From Luteococcus sp038433135 (GTDB lineage: Bacteria; Actinomycetota; Actinomycetes; Propionibacteriales; Propionibacteriaceae), in assembly GCF_038433135.1 (NCBI RefSeq), contig NZ_JBCDMV010000020.1, positions 1 through 64,000 on the forward strand: 64,000 nucleotides of DNA. Reading direction: 5' to 3'. Both the position numbers and the translations under genes were made by a program. Below are positions 54,263 to 61,871 of the stretch, piece after piece. How positions within the stretch are numbered: position 1 is the first letter of the stretch; each line of letters opens with the position of its first letter. Under the pieces are notes generated by a model. The model saw only the letters and a program-made list of their open reading frames with translations. It was not told the origin of the DNA and searched no databases.

Positions 54263-55471
54263 GTGACCCAGAGCAACAAGACCCCCAGCCCCGAGAGCCA
54301 GGCTGCCGAATTCCAGATCAGTCGGCTGACCCGCGGGTTGCGCACCGGGCTGGACAGCGATCCCGCCCGGCAGGCCGTGGTGCCGCCGATCCACCTGTCC
54401 ACCAACTACGCCTTCCGCGGGCTGGAGGGCCGGGGCGAGTACGACTACTCGCGCACCGCCAATCCCACCCGGGCCCTGTTGGCGGAGGCCCTGGTGACGC
54501 TGGAGCACGGGGCCGCCGCGGTGGTCACCAACAGCGGCATGGCCGCGCTCACGCTGTGCATCAATGCCTTCGTCCCGGCCGGCGGACGGGTGGTCGCTCC
54601 GCACGACTGCTACGGCGGCAGTTGGCGCCAGTTGCAGTGGTTGTCCGACAAGGGCGCCCTGCGAGTGGACTTCGTCGACCTGACCGATCCGAAGGTGGTG
54701 GCCGCCAGTCTGGCGGAGCCGGCCGACCTGGTGCTGGTGGAAAGCCCGTCGAATCCGCTGCTGCGGCTGACCGACATCGCCACGGTCAGCCAGGCCGCGC
54801 AAGCCGCGGGCGCCCTGGTGGCGGTGGACAACACGTTCTGCTCACCCGCGCTGCAGCAGCCGCTGGAGCTGGGTGCCGACCTGGTGCTGCACTCCACCAC
54901 CAAGTTCATCAACGGCCATTCCGACGTGGTGGGCGGCGTGGTTGTTGCCCGGGACGCCGCCCACGGGGAGCTGATGGCGGGCTGGGCCAACTGTCTGGGG
55001 CTTACCGCGGGGGCCTTCGACTCCTATCTGGTGCTGCGCGGCCTGCGCACCCTGGATGCCCGGGTGCGGGTGCACGAGGAGAATACCCAGGCCGTGCTGC
55101 GGCTCCTGCAGGAACATCCCGCCGTCGCCCGGGTGCACCACCCGTCGCTGCCGGCACACCCGGGTCACGAGCTGGCCGCGCGGCAGCAGCCCGGTGGTTT
55201 CGGCTCGCTCCTGAGCTTCGAGCTGACCGGCGGCCGCCCCGCCGTGGAGCGCCTGGTGGACGGGCTGCAGCTCTTCCTGCTGGCCGAGAGCCTGGGCGGG
55301 GTGGAGAGCCTGGTCTGCCACCCGGCGTCGATGACGCACGCCGCCATGCCACCCGAGGTGCAACGGGCCGCCGGCATCACCGACGCGATGCTGCGGGTCA
55401 GCGTCGGGATCGAGGCCGCCGGGGACCTGGTGGCGGATCTGCGGGCCGGGCTGGATCGCGCCCTGGGGTGA
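54263..55471 (+). CDS. metB: Cystathionine gamma-synthase / O-succinylhomoserine lyase family
   Basis: A 402-aa PLP enzyme of the Cys/Met metabolism family. YDYSRTANPTR near 63-73, NSGMAALTL near 92, the PLP-lysine Lys214 in HSTTKFINGHSD, and the C-terminal HPASMTHAAMPPEVQRAAGI are characteristic of MetB; the SRTANPT form favours cystathionine gamma-synthase. It makes cystathionine from an activated homoserine and cysteine. GTG 54263 has AGGAGG 7 nt upstream, one of the strongest ribosome binding sites here, and a TAGTGT -10 near 54229. Confidence 0.88.
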   Translation: MTQSNKTPSPESQAAEFQISRLTRGLRTGLDSDPARQAVVPPIHLSTNYAFRGLEGRGEYDYSRTANPTRALLAEALVTLEHGAAAVVTNSGMAALTLCINAFVPAGGRVVAPHDCYGGSWRQLQWLSDKGALRVDFVDLTDPKVVAASLAEPADLVLVESPSNPLLRLTDIATVSQAAQAAGALVAVDNTFCSPALQQPLELGADLVLHSTTKFINGHSDVVGGVVVARDAAHGELMAGWANCLGLTAGAFDSYLVLRGLRTLDARVRVHEENTQAVLRLLQEHPAVARVHHPSLPAHPGHELAARQQPGGFGSLLSFELTGGRPAVERLVDGLQLFLLAESLGGVESLVCHPASMTHAAMPPEVQRAAGITDAMLRVSVGIEAAGDLVADLRAGLDRALG

Positions 55472-55579
55472 CGACCGCGGCCGCATCAGGCCGGACAAAT
55501 TCCGCACTTCACCAGCTTTGCGGTCGCAACTGCCCCCGCCGCCTCTTCCGCACCGCAGAAGTGATGGCACTATGAAGGG

Positions 55580-56968
55580 GTGCCTCGCTTCCTGTCCGCC
55601 AAACCCGACGCCCGGTTGATCCCCCTGCCCTGGGGGACGCCGCTGGCGAATTGGCCGACGGAACAGCTCGTCGCCCTGCCCCGAGGAATCTCCCGGCATG
55701 TGGTGCGCTTCATCACCGTGGGCGACCAGGTCTATGCCGCCAAGGAGGTGATCGAGCACCTGGCGATCCACGAATACCGGATGCTGCACGACCTGATGCG
55801 GCTGAGCACGCCGGCGGTGGAGCCGCTGGGCGTGGTCACCGGCCGGATCGGCGACGATGGCGAACCGCTCGACCCGGTGCTGATCACCCGCCACCTGCAG
55901 TTCAGCCTGCCCTACCGCAGTCTGTTCAGCTCGGGCGTCCGGCAGGACACGGTGATGCGGCTGATCGACGCGCTGGTGGTGCTGCTGGCCAGGCTGCACC
56001 TGCTGGGTTTCCTGTGGGGCGACGTCTCGTTGTCCAATGTGCTCTTCCGGCGCGACGCCGGGGCGTTCGCCGCCTACCTGGTGGACGCCGAGACCGGCGA
56101 GTTGCACGACGAGCTGACCAAGGGCCAGCGCGAGCACGACCTGCAGATTGCCCGCACCAACCTGTTCGGCGAATTCCTGGACCTGGAGGCCGGCGGCCTG
56201 CTGGACGAGGCACTCGACCCGCTGAACCTGGTGGAGACCATCGAGAGCCGCTACCGTGAGCTGTGGGCGGAGCTGACCGGTGTCGAAGAGTTCGGCGGCA
56301 ATGAGCTGCACCGGATCGAGTCCCGGGTGCGTCGACTGAATGCGCTGGGCTTCGACGTCGCGGAGTTGGACATCACCACCTCGGCCGACGGCCACACCGT
56401 GCGGATCCAACCCAAGGTGGTGGACGCGGGGCACCATTCCCGTCGCCTGATGCGCCTGACCGGGCTGGACACCGAGGAGAACCAGGCCCGACGGCTGCTC
56501 AATGATCTGGACACCTTCCGGGCGCGCACCAACCAGCAGCACGTCGACGAATCCCAGGTGGCGCACCAGTGGCTCACCCAGATCTTCGAACCGACCGTGG
56601 CCTGCATCCCGCCGGATCTGGCGGGCAAGCGCGATGCCGCGCAGTTCTTCCACGAGGTGCTCGACTACCGCTGGTACGCCAGCCAGCGCAATGGATACGA
56701 GGTCTCCACCATCGATGCCGCCCACGGCTACATCCAGGATGTGATGCGCAATCTGCCCGACGAGGCGATCGCCGAGGACGCGATGGAGCAGATCGCCGAG
56801 GGCAATCGAGTGCTGGCCAATCCCTTCGACCCTTCCCAGGGCTACCTGGACGAGGTGGAGGACAAGCCCTATGACCCGTGGGAGGATGGCCTCGACGAGA
56901 CCGAGGAGACCCCCGCACCCTTCGGCGGTTTCGACATCTTTGCCCTGCGAGCGAAGGCGAAGTCCTGA
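55580..56968 (+). CDS. DUF4032 protein with kinase-like core
   Basis: The 462-aa protein has an N-terminal DUF4032/LPS-kinase-like region: YAAKEVIEHLAIHEYRML near 54-71 supplies the lysine and glutamate, GDVSLSNVLF with Asp148 and Asn153 resembles the kinase catalytic loop, and LVDAETGEL replaces DFG. Residues about 200-400 are DUF4032. The C-terminus is acidic. It may be a kinase acting on a small molecule or an inactive relative; function unknown. It starts at GTG 55580 six nt past CACTAT, a weak -10, without a clear Shine-Dalgarno sequence. The 81-aa membrane gene follows 2 nt later. Confidence 0.8.
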   Translation: MPRFLSAKPDARLIPLPWGTPLANWPTEQLVALPRGISRHVVRFITVGDQVYAAKEVIEHLAIHEYRMLHDLMRLSTPAVEPLGVVTGRIGDDGEPLDPVLITRHLQFSLPYRSLFSSGVRQDTVMRLIDALVVLLARLHLLGFLWGDVSLSNVLFRRDAGAFAAYLVDAETGELHDELTKGQREHDLQIARTNLFGEFLDLEAGGLLDEALDPLNLVETIESRYRELWAELTGVEEFGGNELHRIESRVRRLNALGFDVAELDITTSADGHTVRIQPKVVDAGHHSRRLMRLTGLDTEENQARRLLNDLDTFRARTNQQHVDESQVAHQWLTQIFEPTVACIPPDLAGKRDAAQFFHEVLDYRWYASQRNGYEVSTIDAAHGYIQDVMRNLPDEAIAEDAMEQIAEGNRVLANPFDPSQGYLDEVEDKPYDPWEDGLDETEETPAPFGGFDIFALRAKAKS

Positions 56969-56970
56969 CC

Positions 56971-57216
56971 ATGCCTACCCACCCGTCCCGCCGCGAGCTG
57001 CCCATCTGGGTGGCCCCCGCGATGCTGTTCATCACCGGACTGGTGCCGCTCCTGCTGGCCCGCACCACCGAGTGCCTCTCGCTGGCCGACGGCTCCCCCA
57101 GCCCCGAGCAGGTCTGCACCTCCAGCATCCCGGTCGGCGCCTGGCTCTTCGCCGGCATCTGCTGGATTGCCGCGCTGGTGATCTTCCTGGCCCAACGCCA
57201 GGATCGGCTGCGCTGA
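56971..57216 (+). CDS. Small two-helix membrane protein
   Basis: An 81-aa protein with transmembrane helices about 12-30 and 53-74 and a short external loop with two cysteines (TECLSL and EQVCTS) that may form a disulfide. No family recognised. It starts 2 nt after the DUF4032 stop and is thus in its operon. Confidence 0.65.
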   Translation: MPTHPSRRELPIWVAPAMLFITGLVPLLLARTTECLSLADGSPSPEQVCTSSIPVGAWLFAGICWIAALVIFLAQRQDRLR

Positions 57217-57259
57217 TCATGCTGGGGACTGGCCGTGCCCGGTCCCGTAGACTGGCGCG

Positions 57260-58720
57260 GTGAACTTTCGCCTGTATGACAGCGCCACGCGCCAACTGAC
57301 CGACTTCGAACCCCTCCACGAGGGCAAGGTGTCGATCTACCACTGTGGCCTGACCGTGCAGAGCGCCCCGCACCTGGGCCACATCCGCAAGGAGGTGGTC
57401 TTCGACGTCCTGCGGCGCTGGCTGACCTTCAGCGGATGCGAGGTGACCATCGTCGCCAATGTCACCGACATCGACGACAAGATCCTCGCCAAGTCCGCCG
57501 AGGCCGGCGTCGAGTGGTGGGCGCACGCCTACCGCTTCGAGAACGAACTGCACGCCGCCTACCGGTCGCTCGGCTGCCTGCCGCCCAGCTACGAGCCGCG
57601 TGCCACGGGCCACATCCCGGAGATGGTCGAGCTCATCGCCGAACTCATCGACAAGGGCCACGCCTACCCGGCGCCCGATGAGTCCGGCGACGTCTACTTC
57701 GACGTGAAGTCCTGGCCCGCCTACGGCCGCCTGTCCCACCAGAAGGCCGACGACATGGAGGCCGCCGAGGATTCCGACCCGCGCGGCAAGCGTGACCCTC
57801 GCGACTTCGCCCTGTGGAAGGGCTGGAAGCAGGGCGAGCCCGAGACCGCGTCGTGGCCCTCCCCGTGGGGCCGCGGCCGTCCGGGCTGGCACATCGAGTG
57901 CTCCGCGATGGCCGGAAAGTACCTCGGTGACGCCTTCGACATCCACGGTGGCGGCCTGGACCTGCGCTTCCCGCACCACGAGAACGAACTGGCGCAGTCG
58001 ACCGCGGCCGGGCGCCCGTTCGCGAAGTACTGGATGCACAACGCCTGGGTGACCATGGCCGGCGAGAAGATGAGCAAGTCGCTGGGCAATACCGCGCTGG
58101 TCACCGAGGTGACCAAGACCTACAACCCGCGCGCGGTGCGCTTCTTCCTGCTGGCACCGCACTACCGCAGCATGATCGAGTTCTCCCCCGCCGACGAGGA
58201 GTCGCGCGGTTCGCTGGTGGAGGCGGAGAAGGCGATCGAGCGGATCGACTCCTTCCTGGAACGGGCCGTCGCGGTCAACCGGGAGGCGCTCGGCGACGGG
58301 CCACAGTTCGCCTGGTTCGGCGAGCGCGCCCTGCCGCAGGCCTTCGCCGAGGCGATGGACGAGGACCTGGGCACCCCCAAGGCCGTCGCCGTGCTGTTCG
58401 ACGAGATCAGCAAGGGCAACAAGGCCATCGCCGCCAAGGATGCCGACGCAGTGGGCGAGCACCTGCGGGCCGTGCGCGACATGCTCGACGTCTTCGGCCT
58501 CGACCCCGACGCCGACGAGTGGGCGCACCTGGAGGGCGAGGGCGACGCCGACCTGGAACCCGTAGTCGACGCCCTGGTGCAGAACCTGCTGGCGCAGCGC
58601 GCCGAGGCACGCAAGAACAAGGACTGGGCCGCGGCCGACGCGATCCGCGACACCCTGGCCGCCACCGGCCTCAAGATCACCGACACCCCCGAGGGTGCTC
58701 GCTGGGAACTGGAGAAGTGA
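57260..58720 (+). CDS. cysS: Cysteinyl-tRNA synthetase
   Basis: The 486-aa class I synthetase has the zinc/HIGH region YHCGLTVQSAPHLGHIR (27-43; Cys29 and HLGH 38-41), GWHIECSAM near 211-219, the zinc ligands HENE, and KMSKS at 270-274. The first block reads CGLTVQSAPH rather than the more usual CGPTV, a variation typical of this lineage. The GTG start is 6 nt past the -10 hexamer TAGACT (57248-57253) with no Shine-Dalgarno sequence, so it is likely leaderless. rlmB follows after 3 nt. Confidence 0.96.
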   Translation: MNFRLYDSATRQLTDFEPLHEGKVSIYHCGLTVQSAPHLGHIRKEVVFDVLRRWLTFSGCEVTIVANVTDIDDKILAKSAEAGVEWWAHAYRFENELHAAYRSLGCLPPSYEPRATGHIPEMVELIAELIDKGHAYPAPDESGDVYFDVKSWPAYGRLSHQKADDMEAAEDSDPRGKRDPRDFALWKGWKQGEPETASWPSPWGRGRPGWHIECSAMAGKYLGDAFDIHGGGLDLRFPHHENELAQSTAAGRPFAKYWMHNAWVTMAGEKMSKSLGNTALVTEVTKTYNPRAVRFFLLAPHYRSMIEFSPADEESRGSLVEAEKAIERIDSFLERAVAVNREALGDGPQFAWFGERALPQAFAEAMDEDLGTPKAVAVLFDEISKGNKAIAAKDADAVGEHLRAVRDMLDVFGLDPDADEWAHLEGEGDADLEPVVDALVQNLLAQRAEARKNKDWAAADAIRDTLAATGLKITDTPEGARWELEK

Positions 58721-58723
58721 CCC

Positions 58724-59686
58724 ATGGCAGGTAATTCGAGCCGTCGCGGTGCGACGACCAAGGGCAAGGGCAATACCGCCGGTTCCGGTGGGCGTCGCCG
58801 CAAGGGCTTGGAGGGCCGCGGCCCGACACCCAAGGCGGAGGATCGCCCGTACCACAAGGCCTACAAGGGCAATGTGAAGCCGGGCACCACCAAGGAGCAG
58901 CTGGCCCGACGCCAAGGCACCGACAAGCGTTCGGTGAAGCCGGCCGGCAAGGTGGGCGCCGAATGGGTGGTGGGCCGCAATCCGGTCTTCGAGGCGCTGC
59001 AGGCCGGGATGCCGGTGAAGAGCATCTACGTCGCCGAGGGTGCCGAGCGGGATTCCCGGCTGGCCGACGTGCTGAAGTTCGCTGCGGAGAATTCCCTGCC
59101 GCTGCTGCAGATCACCCGCGCGGAGCTGGACCGGCTGACCGGTGGGGCCGTGCACCAGGGCCTGGCGCTGCAACTGCCGCACTACGACTATGCCCACCCC
59201 GACGACCTGATGTCGGCGGCGCTGGAGTCGGAGTCGCCGCTGGTGGTCTTCTGCGACGGGATCACCGATCCGCACAACCTGGGCGCGATCATCCGTTCCG
59301 CCGCCGCCTTCGGCGCGCAGGGCGTGCTCATCCCGGAGCGGCGCAGCGCCTCGCTGACCGCCGTGGCGTGGAAGTCGTCGGCCGGTGCGGCCGCCCGGAT
59401 CCCGGTGGGGATGTGCACCAACCTGAACCGCGCCATCGACAGCTTCCAGAAAGCGGGCTTCACCATCGTCGGGCTGGCCGGTGAGGGCGACGTGGAGATC
59501 GGCGGGATCCCCGGCGTCGACGGGCCGCTGGTGGTGATCGTCGGCTCCGAGGGCGACGGCCTGGCCCGGCTCACCCGGGACAAGTGCGACCATCTGGCGA
59601 GCATCCCGATCACGTCTGCTGTGGAGAGCCTCAATGCCTCCGTGGCCACGTCGATCGCGCTCTACGAGATCAGCCGCTGCCGTTGA
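58724..59686 (+). CDS. rlmB: RlmB-type 23S rRNA 2'-O-ribose methyltransferase (SpoU family)
   Basis: A 320-aa protein. Residues 1-75 are a basic, glycine-rich disordered extension. Then comes the substrate-binding domain (VVGRNPVFEAL near 82-92) and the SPOUT domain with FCDGITDPHNLGAIIRSAAAFGA (two parts), VIVGSEGDGL and IPITSAVESLNASVATSIALYE, whose trefoil knot motifs are complete. It methylates G2251 in E. coli 23S rRNA. It follows cysS in an operon, a common actinobacterial pairing. The methyltransferase gene at 59689 begins 2 nt later. Confidence 0.92.
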   Translation: MAGNSSRRGATTKGKGNTAGSGGRRRKGLEGRGPTPKAEDRPYHKAYKGNVKPGTTKEQLARRQGTDKRSVKPAGKVGAEWVVGRNPVFEALQAGMPVKSIYVAEGAERDSRLADVLKFAAENSLPLLQITRAELDRLTGGAVHQGLALQLPHYDYAHPDDLMSAALESESPLVVFCDGITDPHNLGAIIRSAAAFGAQGVLIPERRSASLTAVAWKSSAGAAARIPVGMCTNLNRAIDSFQKAGFTIVGLAGEGDVEIGGIPGVDGPLVVIVGSEGDGLARLTRDKCDHLASIPITSAVESLNASVATSIALYEISRCR

Positions 59687-59688
59687 GC

Positions 59689-60447
59689 ATGCAGATCGAG
59701 AACCGCGAGCAGCGCGCCCAGAGCTTCCAGTCCATCGGCCAGGAGTACCACCGGCTGCGTCCCGACTACCCCTTCGAGGTGGTCGAGTGGATGCTGCCGC
59801 ACAATGCCTTGACGGGGCGCTCACCGCAGCGAGTGCTGGATCTGGGCGCGGGCTCCGGAAAGCTGACCGACGCCCTGGTGGCCCGTGAACTCGACGTGGT
59901 GGCGGTGGACCCGTCGCAGGAGATGCTCGACGTGTTGCGCGCCAACCATCCGGCAGCGGAGACGCACGTGGCCTCGGCCGAGGCACTGCCGCTGCCCGAT
60001 GACAGTGTGGATGCCGTGGTGGTGGGTCAGGCCTGGCACTGGATGGACCCCCTGGTGGCCGGTGCCGAGATCGCCCGGGTCCTGGTAGCCGGCGGAAGCC
60101 TCGCCATGGCCTGGAATGCCGACCAGGCCACCGAGCCCTGGCAACAGGCCTTCGAAGAGGTGCAGAGCGCGCCCCGCGGCATCCAGCTCAATGACTCCCC
60201 GGAGCGCGACCCGCACCCGGGCGAACAGTTCATGCCCTTCGAGTCCAAGCACGTCGCGTGGCAGCGCACGATGACCGGCGACGACTTCCTGGAGCTGCAC
60301 AAGACCCATTCCGCCTGGCTGGTGGCCGACGGGGCCACCCGTGCGGAGCGCCTCGCCCGCTGGAATGCCGTGCTGGACGAGGCCGACGCCCACGGCCCGG
60401 TGCAGATCGACTACCTCACCGAGGTCTGGCGCACCATGCTGGGCTGA
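59689..60447 (+). CDS. Class I SAM-dependent methyltransferase (UbiE/BioC-like)
   Basis: A 252-aa protein with RVLDLGAGSGKLTDALVA near 48-65, VVAVDPSQEML near 71-81, DAVVVGQAWHWMDPLVAG near 106-123 and the LVAGGSLAMAWN motif. The substrate is unknown; the WHWMD signature is shared by many actinobacterial small-molecule methyltransferases. It is the third gene of the cysS-rlmB operon, 2 nt after rlmB. Confidence 0.85.
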   Translation: MQIENREQRAQSFQSIGQEYHRLRPDYPFEVVEWMLPHNALTGRSPQRVLDLGAGSGKLTDALVARELDVVAVDPSQEMLDVLRANHPAAETHVASAEALPLPDDSVDAVVVGQAWHWMDPLVAGAEIARVLVAGGSLAMAWNADQATEPWQQAFEEVQSAPRGIQLNDSPERDPHPGEQFMPFESKHVAWQRTMTGDDFLELHKTHSAWLVADGATRAERLARWNAVLDEADAHGPVQIDYLTEVWRTMLG

Positions 60448-60450
60448 GGA

Positions 60451-60483
60451 GTCGTTGCATATCCGCAACGACAGCCGTAGCCT
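60451..60483 (+). promoter_or_regulatory. Promoter with overlapping inverted repeat (XRE-MNT operator)
   Basis: -35 TTGCAT (60455-60460) and -10 TAGCCT (60478-60483) are 17 bp apart, and the ATG at 60490 follows 6 nt after the -10. The perfect inverted repeat GTCGTTGC (60451-60458) / GCAACGAC (60465-60472) covers the -35 and half of the spacer, as expected of an autorepressor site. Confidence 0.65.
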
Positions 60484-60489
60484 GTGTGC

Positions 60490-60960
60490 ATGGATGTTGC
60501 CGAGATCATCCGAACCGAACGGACGCGCCGCGGCCTCAGCCTGAGTGCCTTTGCGCGTGAATGCGCCGTCCCGACCTCCACGGTCCTGCGAATCGAATCG
60601 GGGAGCATGACTCCCACCACCCAGATGGCAAGCCGTCTGCTGAATCGCCTGGGGAAGCAGCTGACAGTCGTCGATCGGCGCCCCAGCGACGCACTGCGGG
60701 AGCATGCCGACGAAGTCTTGACCGAGCTCTCGCGGCTGGGCGTGGAAAATGTGCGGGTCTTCGGGTCAGTGGCCCGCGGCACCGACACCCCGGATTCCGA
60801 CGTGGACCTGTTGTGTGACTTCCCGGACGATTTCGGCATCAGGGCTTTCAGCTTGGCGGACGAACTCTCGGACCTCTTGGGCTTCCCGGTTGACCTCGTC
60901 AGCGACAAAGGCTCCACGCCCGTGATCGACCGTGCCCGCGCAGAGGCCGTACCCCTGTGA
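60490..60960 (+). CDS. XRE-type HTH fused to minimal nucleotidyltransferase (MNT antitoxin-like)
   Basis: A 156-aa two-domain protein. Residues 1-58 are an XRE helix-turn-helix (LSLSAFARECAVPTSTVLRIE). Residues about 68-150 are a minimal nucleotidyltransferase with GSVARG (92-97) and the metal pair in DSDVD (102-106), which matches MntA-type antitoxins that add AMP to HEPN toxins. The fused HTH supplies autoregulation. It overlaps the HEPN gene by GTGA. The base composition is slightly lower in GC than neighbours, consistent with transfer. Confidence 0.88.
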   Translation: MDVAEIIRTERTRRGLSLSAFARECAVPTSTVLRIESGSMTPTTQMASRLLNRLGKQLTVVDRRPSDALREHADEVLTELSRLGVENVRVFGSVARGTDTPDSDVDLLCDFPDDFGIRAFSLADELSDLLGFPVDLVSDKGSTPVIDRARAEAVPL

Positions 60961-61285
60961 CCGGGCATTGGCGCGAGGGACAGCTCTCCCCAGAGCAGAC
61001 TGAGCTCCAGCAGCTGGATGCCCCCCGGTCGGTCATCAAGGAGTCCGCAGCTCGTCTGGCCGCCTTGGTAGCACTTGGCGAGGAGGAATTCATGACGAAC
61101 ACCATGGTGCAGGATGCGGTCTGCTATCTGCTGATCAGGGTTTCGGAAGCCGCCAAGGACCTGCCGATCGAGATCAAGGAATGCGCGACCGGCTGGCCCA
61201 CCAGTATGTCGGGATCAACATCGACTTCATCCGGAATGCTGCCACGACCGACATCCCAGAACTGATGGCCGCCCTGTCTCTGTGA
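60957..61285 (+). pseudogene. HEPN (HepT-type) toxin, disrupted by deletion and frameshift
   Basis: The frame opened at GTG 60957 encodes a HEPN start: RSVIKESAARLAALVALGEEEFMTN (two parts) and YLLIRVSEAAKDLPIEIKE. At about 61175-61180 it leaves the family sequence and ends at 61265. In another frame the rest of the domain continues as GMRDRLAHQYVGIN and DFIRNAATTDIPELMAAL to a TGA at 61283-61285, including the RxxxxH RNase-type motif RDRLAH. About a dozen residues normally between the two parts are missing, so this is a deletion rather than a one-base error. The toxin should be inactive while the antitoxin gene stays intact. Confidence 0.8.
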
Positions 61286-61301
61286 CCTCACGCCCCGCCC
61301 A

Positions 61302-61601
61302 TCAGACAGCTCCGTCGACCAGCTCCCGGAGGGCGGCGACGTGGGCGCGGTAGGCCTTGTCGCCCTTGCTGGTGACGACGAACCAGGTGCGCGGGCGCTT
61401 GCCGACGTGCCCCTTCTCGATCCGGATGTAGCCGGCCGCCTCCAGGGCGCTGGCCTGCTTGGAGAGCACGGAGTCGCTCACCTCGATGGCGTCGCGGACG
61501 AAGGCGAACTCCGCCCGGTCGGCCTTGGACAGCACCGCCATGATGCTGAACCTGACCGGCGAGTGGATCACGTCGTCCAGCCGAGTGCGGGGGCTGGCCA
61601 T
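61302..61601 (-). CDS. Winged-helix transcriptional regulator
   Basis: A 99-aa small winged-helix protein (MarR/HTH_34-like): HSPVRFSIMAVLSKADRAEFAFVRDAI and VSDSVLSKQASALEAAGYIRIEKG (recognition helix) then the wing KRPRTWFVVTSKG. No ligand domain. ATG 61601 shares its A with the upstream stop (TGATG), so it is coupled to the small membrane gene; a GTG 3 nt earlier is an alternative. It probably binds the palindrome at 61751 and regulates its own operon. Confidence 0.85.
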   Translation of the reverse strand: MASPRTRLDDVIHSPVRFSIMAVLSKADRAEFAFVRDAIEVSDSVLSKQASALEAAGYIRIEKGHVGKRPRTWFVVTSKGDKAYRAHVAALRELVDGAV

Positions 61602-61741
61602 CACAGTGCCCTGGGACGGGCGATCCCCTGACCCAGAAAGAGCAGGCCGGTGACCAGGCTGGCGAGCGTGAGCGGCAGCATCGCGACGTACCAGCGCGGA
61701 TCGTCCGCGGTCAGTCGGCCGAACTGGCTCATCTCGGTCAT
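61601..61741 (-). CDS. Small single-pass membrane protein
   Basis: A 46-aa protein with one hydrophobic helix (about 17-37) and a basic C-terminus. It is first in an operon with the winged-helix regulator and lies directly after an operator-containing promoter. ATG 61741 is 6 nt from the -10, so the mRNA may be leaderless, although GGAGTC before the ATG could also serve as a ribosome binding site. No family recognised. Confidence 0.6.
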   Translation of the reverse strand: MTEMSQFGRLTADDPRWYVAMLPLTLASLVTGLLFLGQGIARPRAL

Positions 61742-61747
61742 GACTCC

Positions 61748-61776
61748 AGCATGGAAAGTACTTTCCATATCGTCAA
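61748..61776 (-). promoter_or_regulatory. Promoter with palindromic operator in the spacer
   Basis: On the minus strand -35 TTGACG (61771-61776), a 17-bp spacer and -10 CATGCT (61748-61753) are visible. The spacer is filled by the perfect 18-bp palindrome ATGGAAAGTACTTTCCAT (61751-61768). A related AAGTACTT half-motif follows at 61775-61782. Confidence 0.7.
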
Positions 61777-61827
61777 GTACTTCCCGTGAACTTTGGTCGG
61801 GCCCATGGATCGAGATGCCCAAGGCGA

Positions 61828-61849
61828 TAGATTGGGATGCGTCCCAATC
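61828..61849 (+). promoter_or_regulatory. glyA promoter -10 and adjoining inverted repeat
   Basis: TAGATT (61828-61833) is a plausible -10. It overlaps the inverted repeat GATTGGGA (61830-61837) / TCCCAATC (61842-61849), loop TGCG, which could be an operator or an early-transcript hairpin. Confidence 0.4.
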
Positions 61850-61871
61850 GCCTCCATGTTCAGGAGTCCTC

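Noticed and set aside
60957..61285. Explaining the HEPN break as a one-base sequencing error
   Set aside because: Joining the frames still leaves out about a dozen family residues between EIKE and GMRDRL, so a deletion is required.
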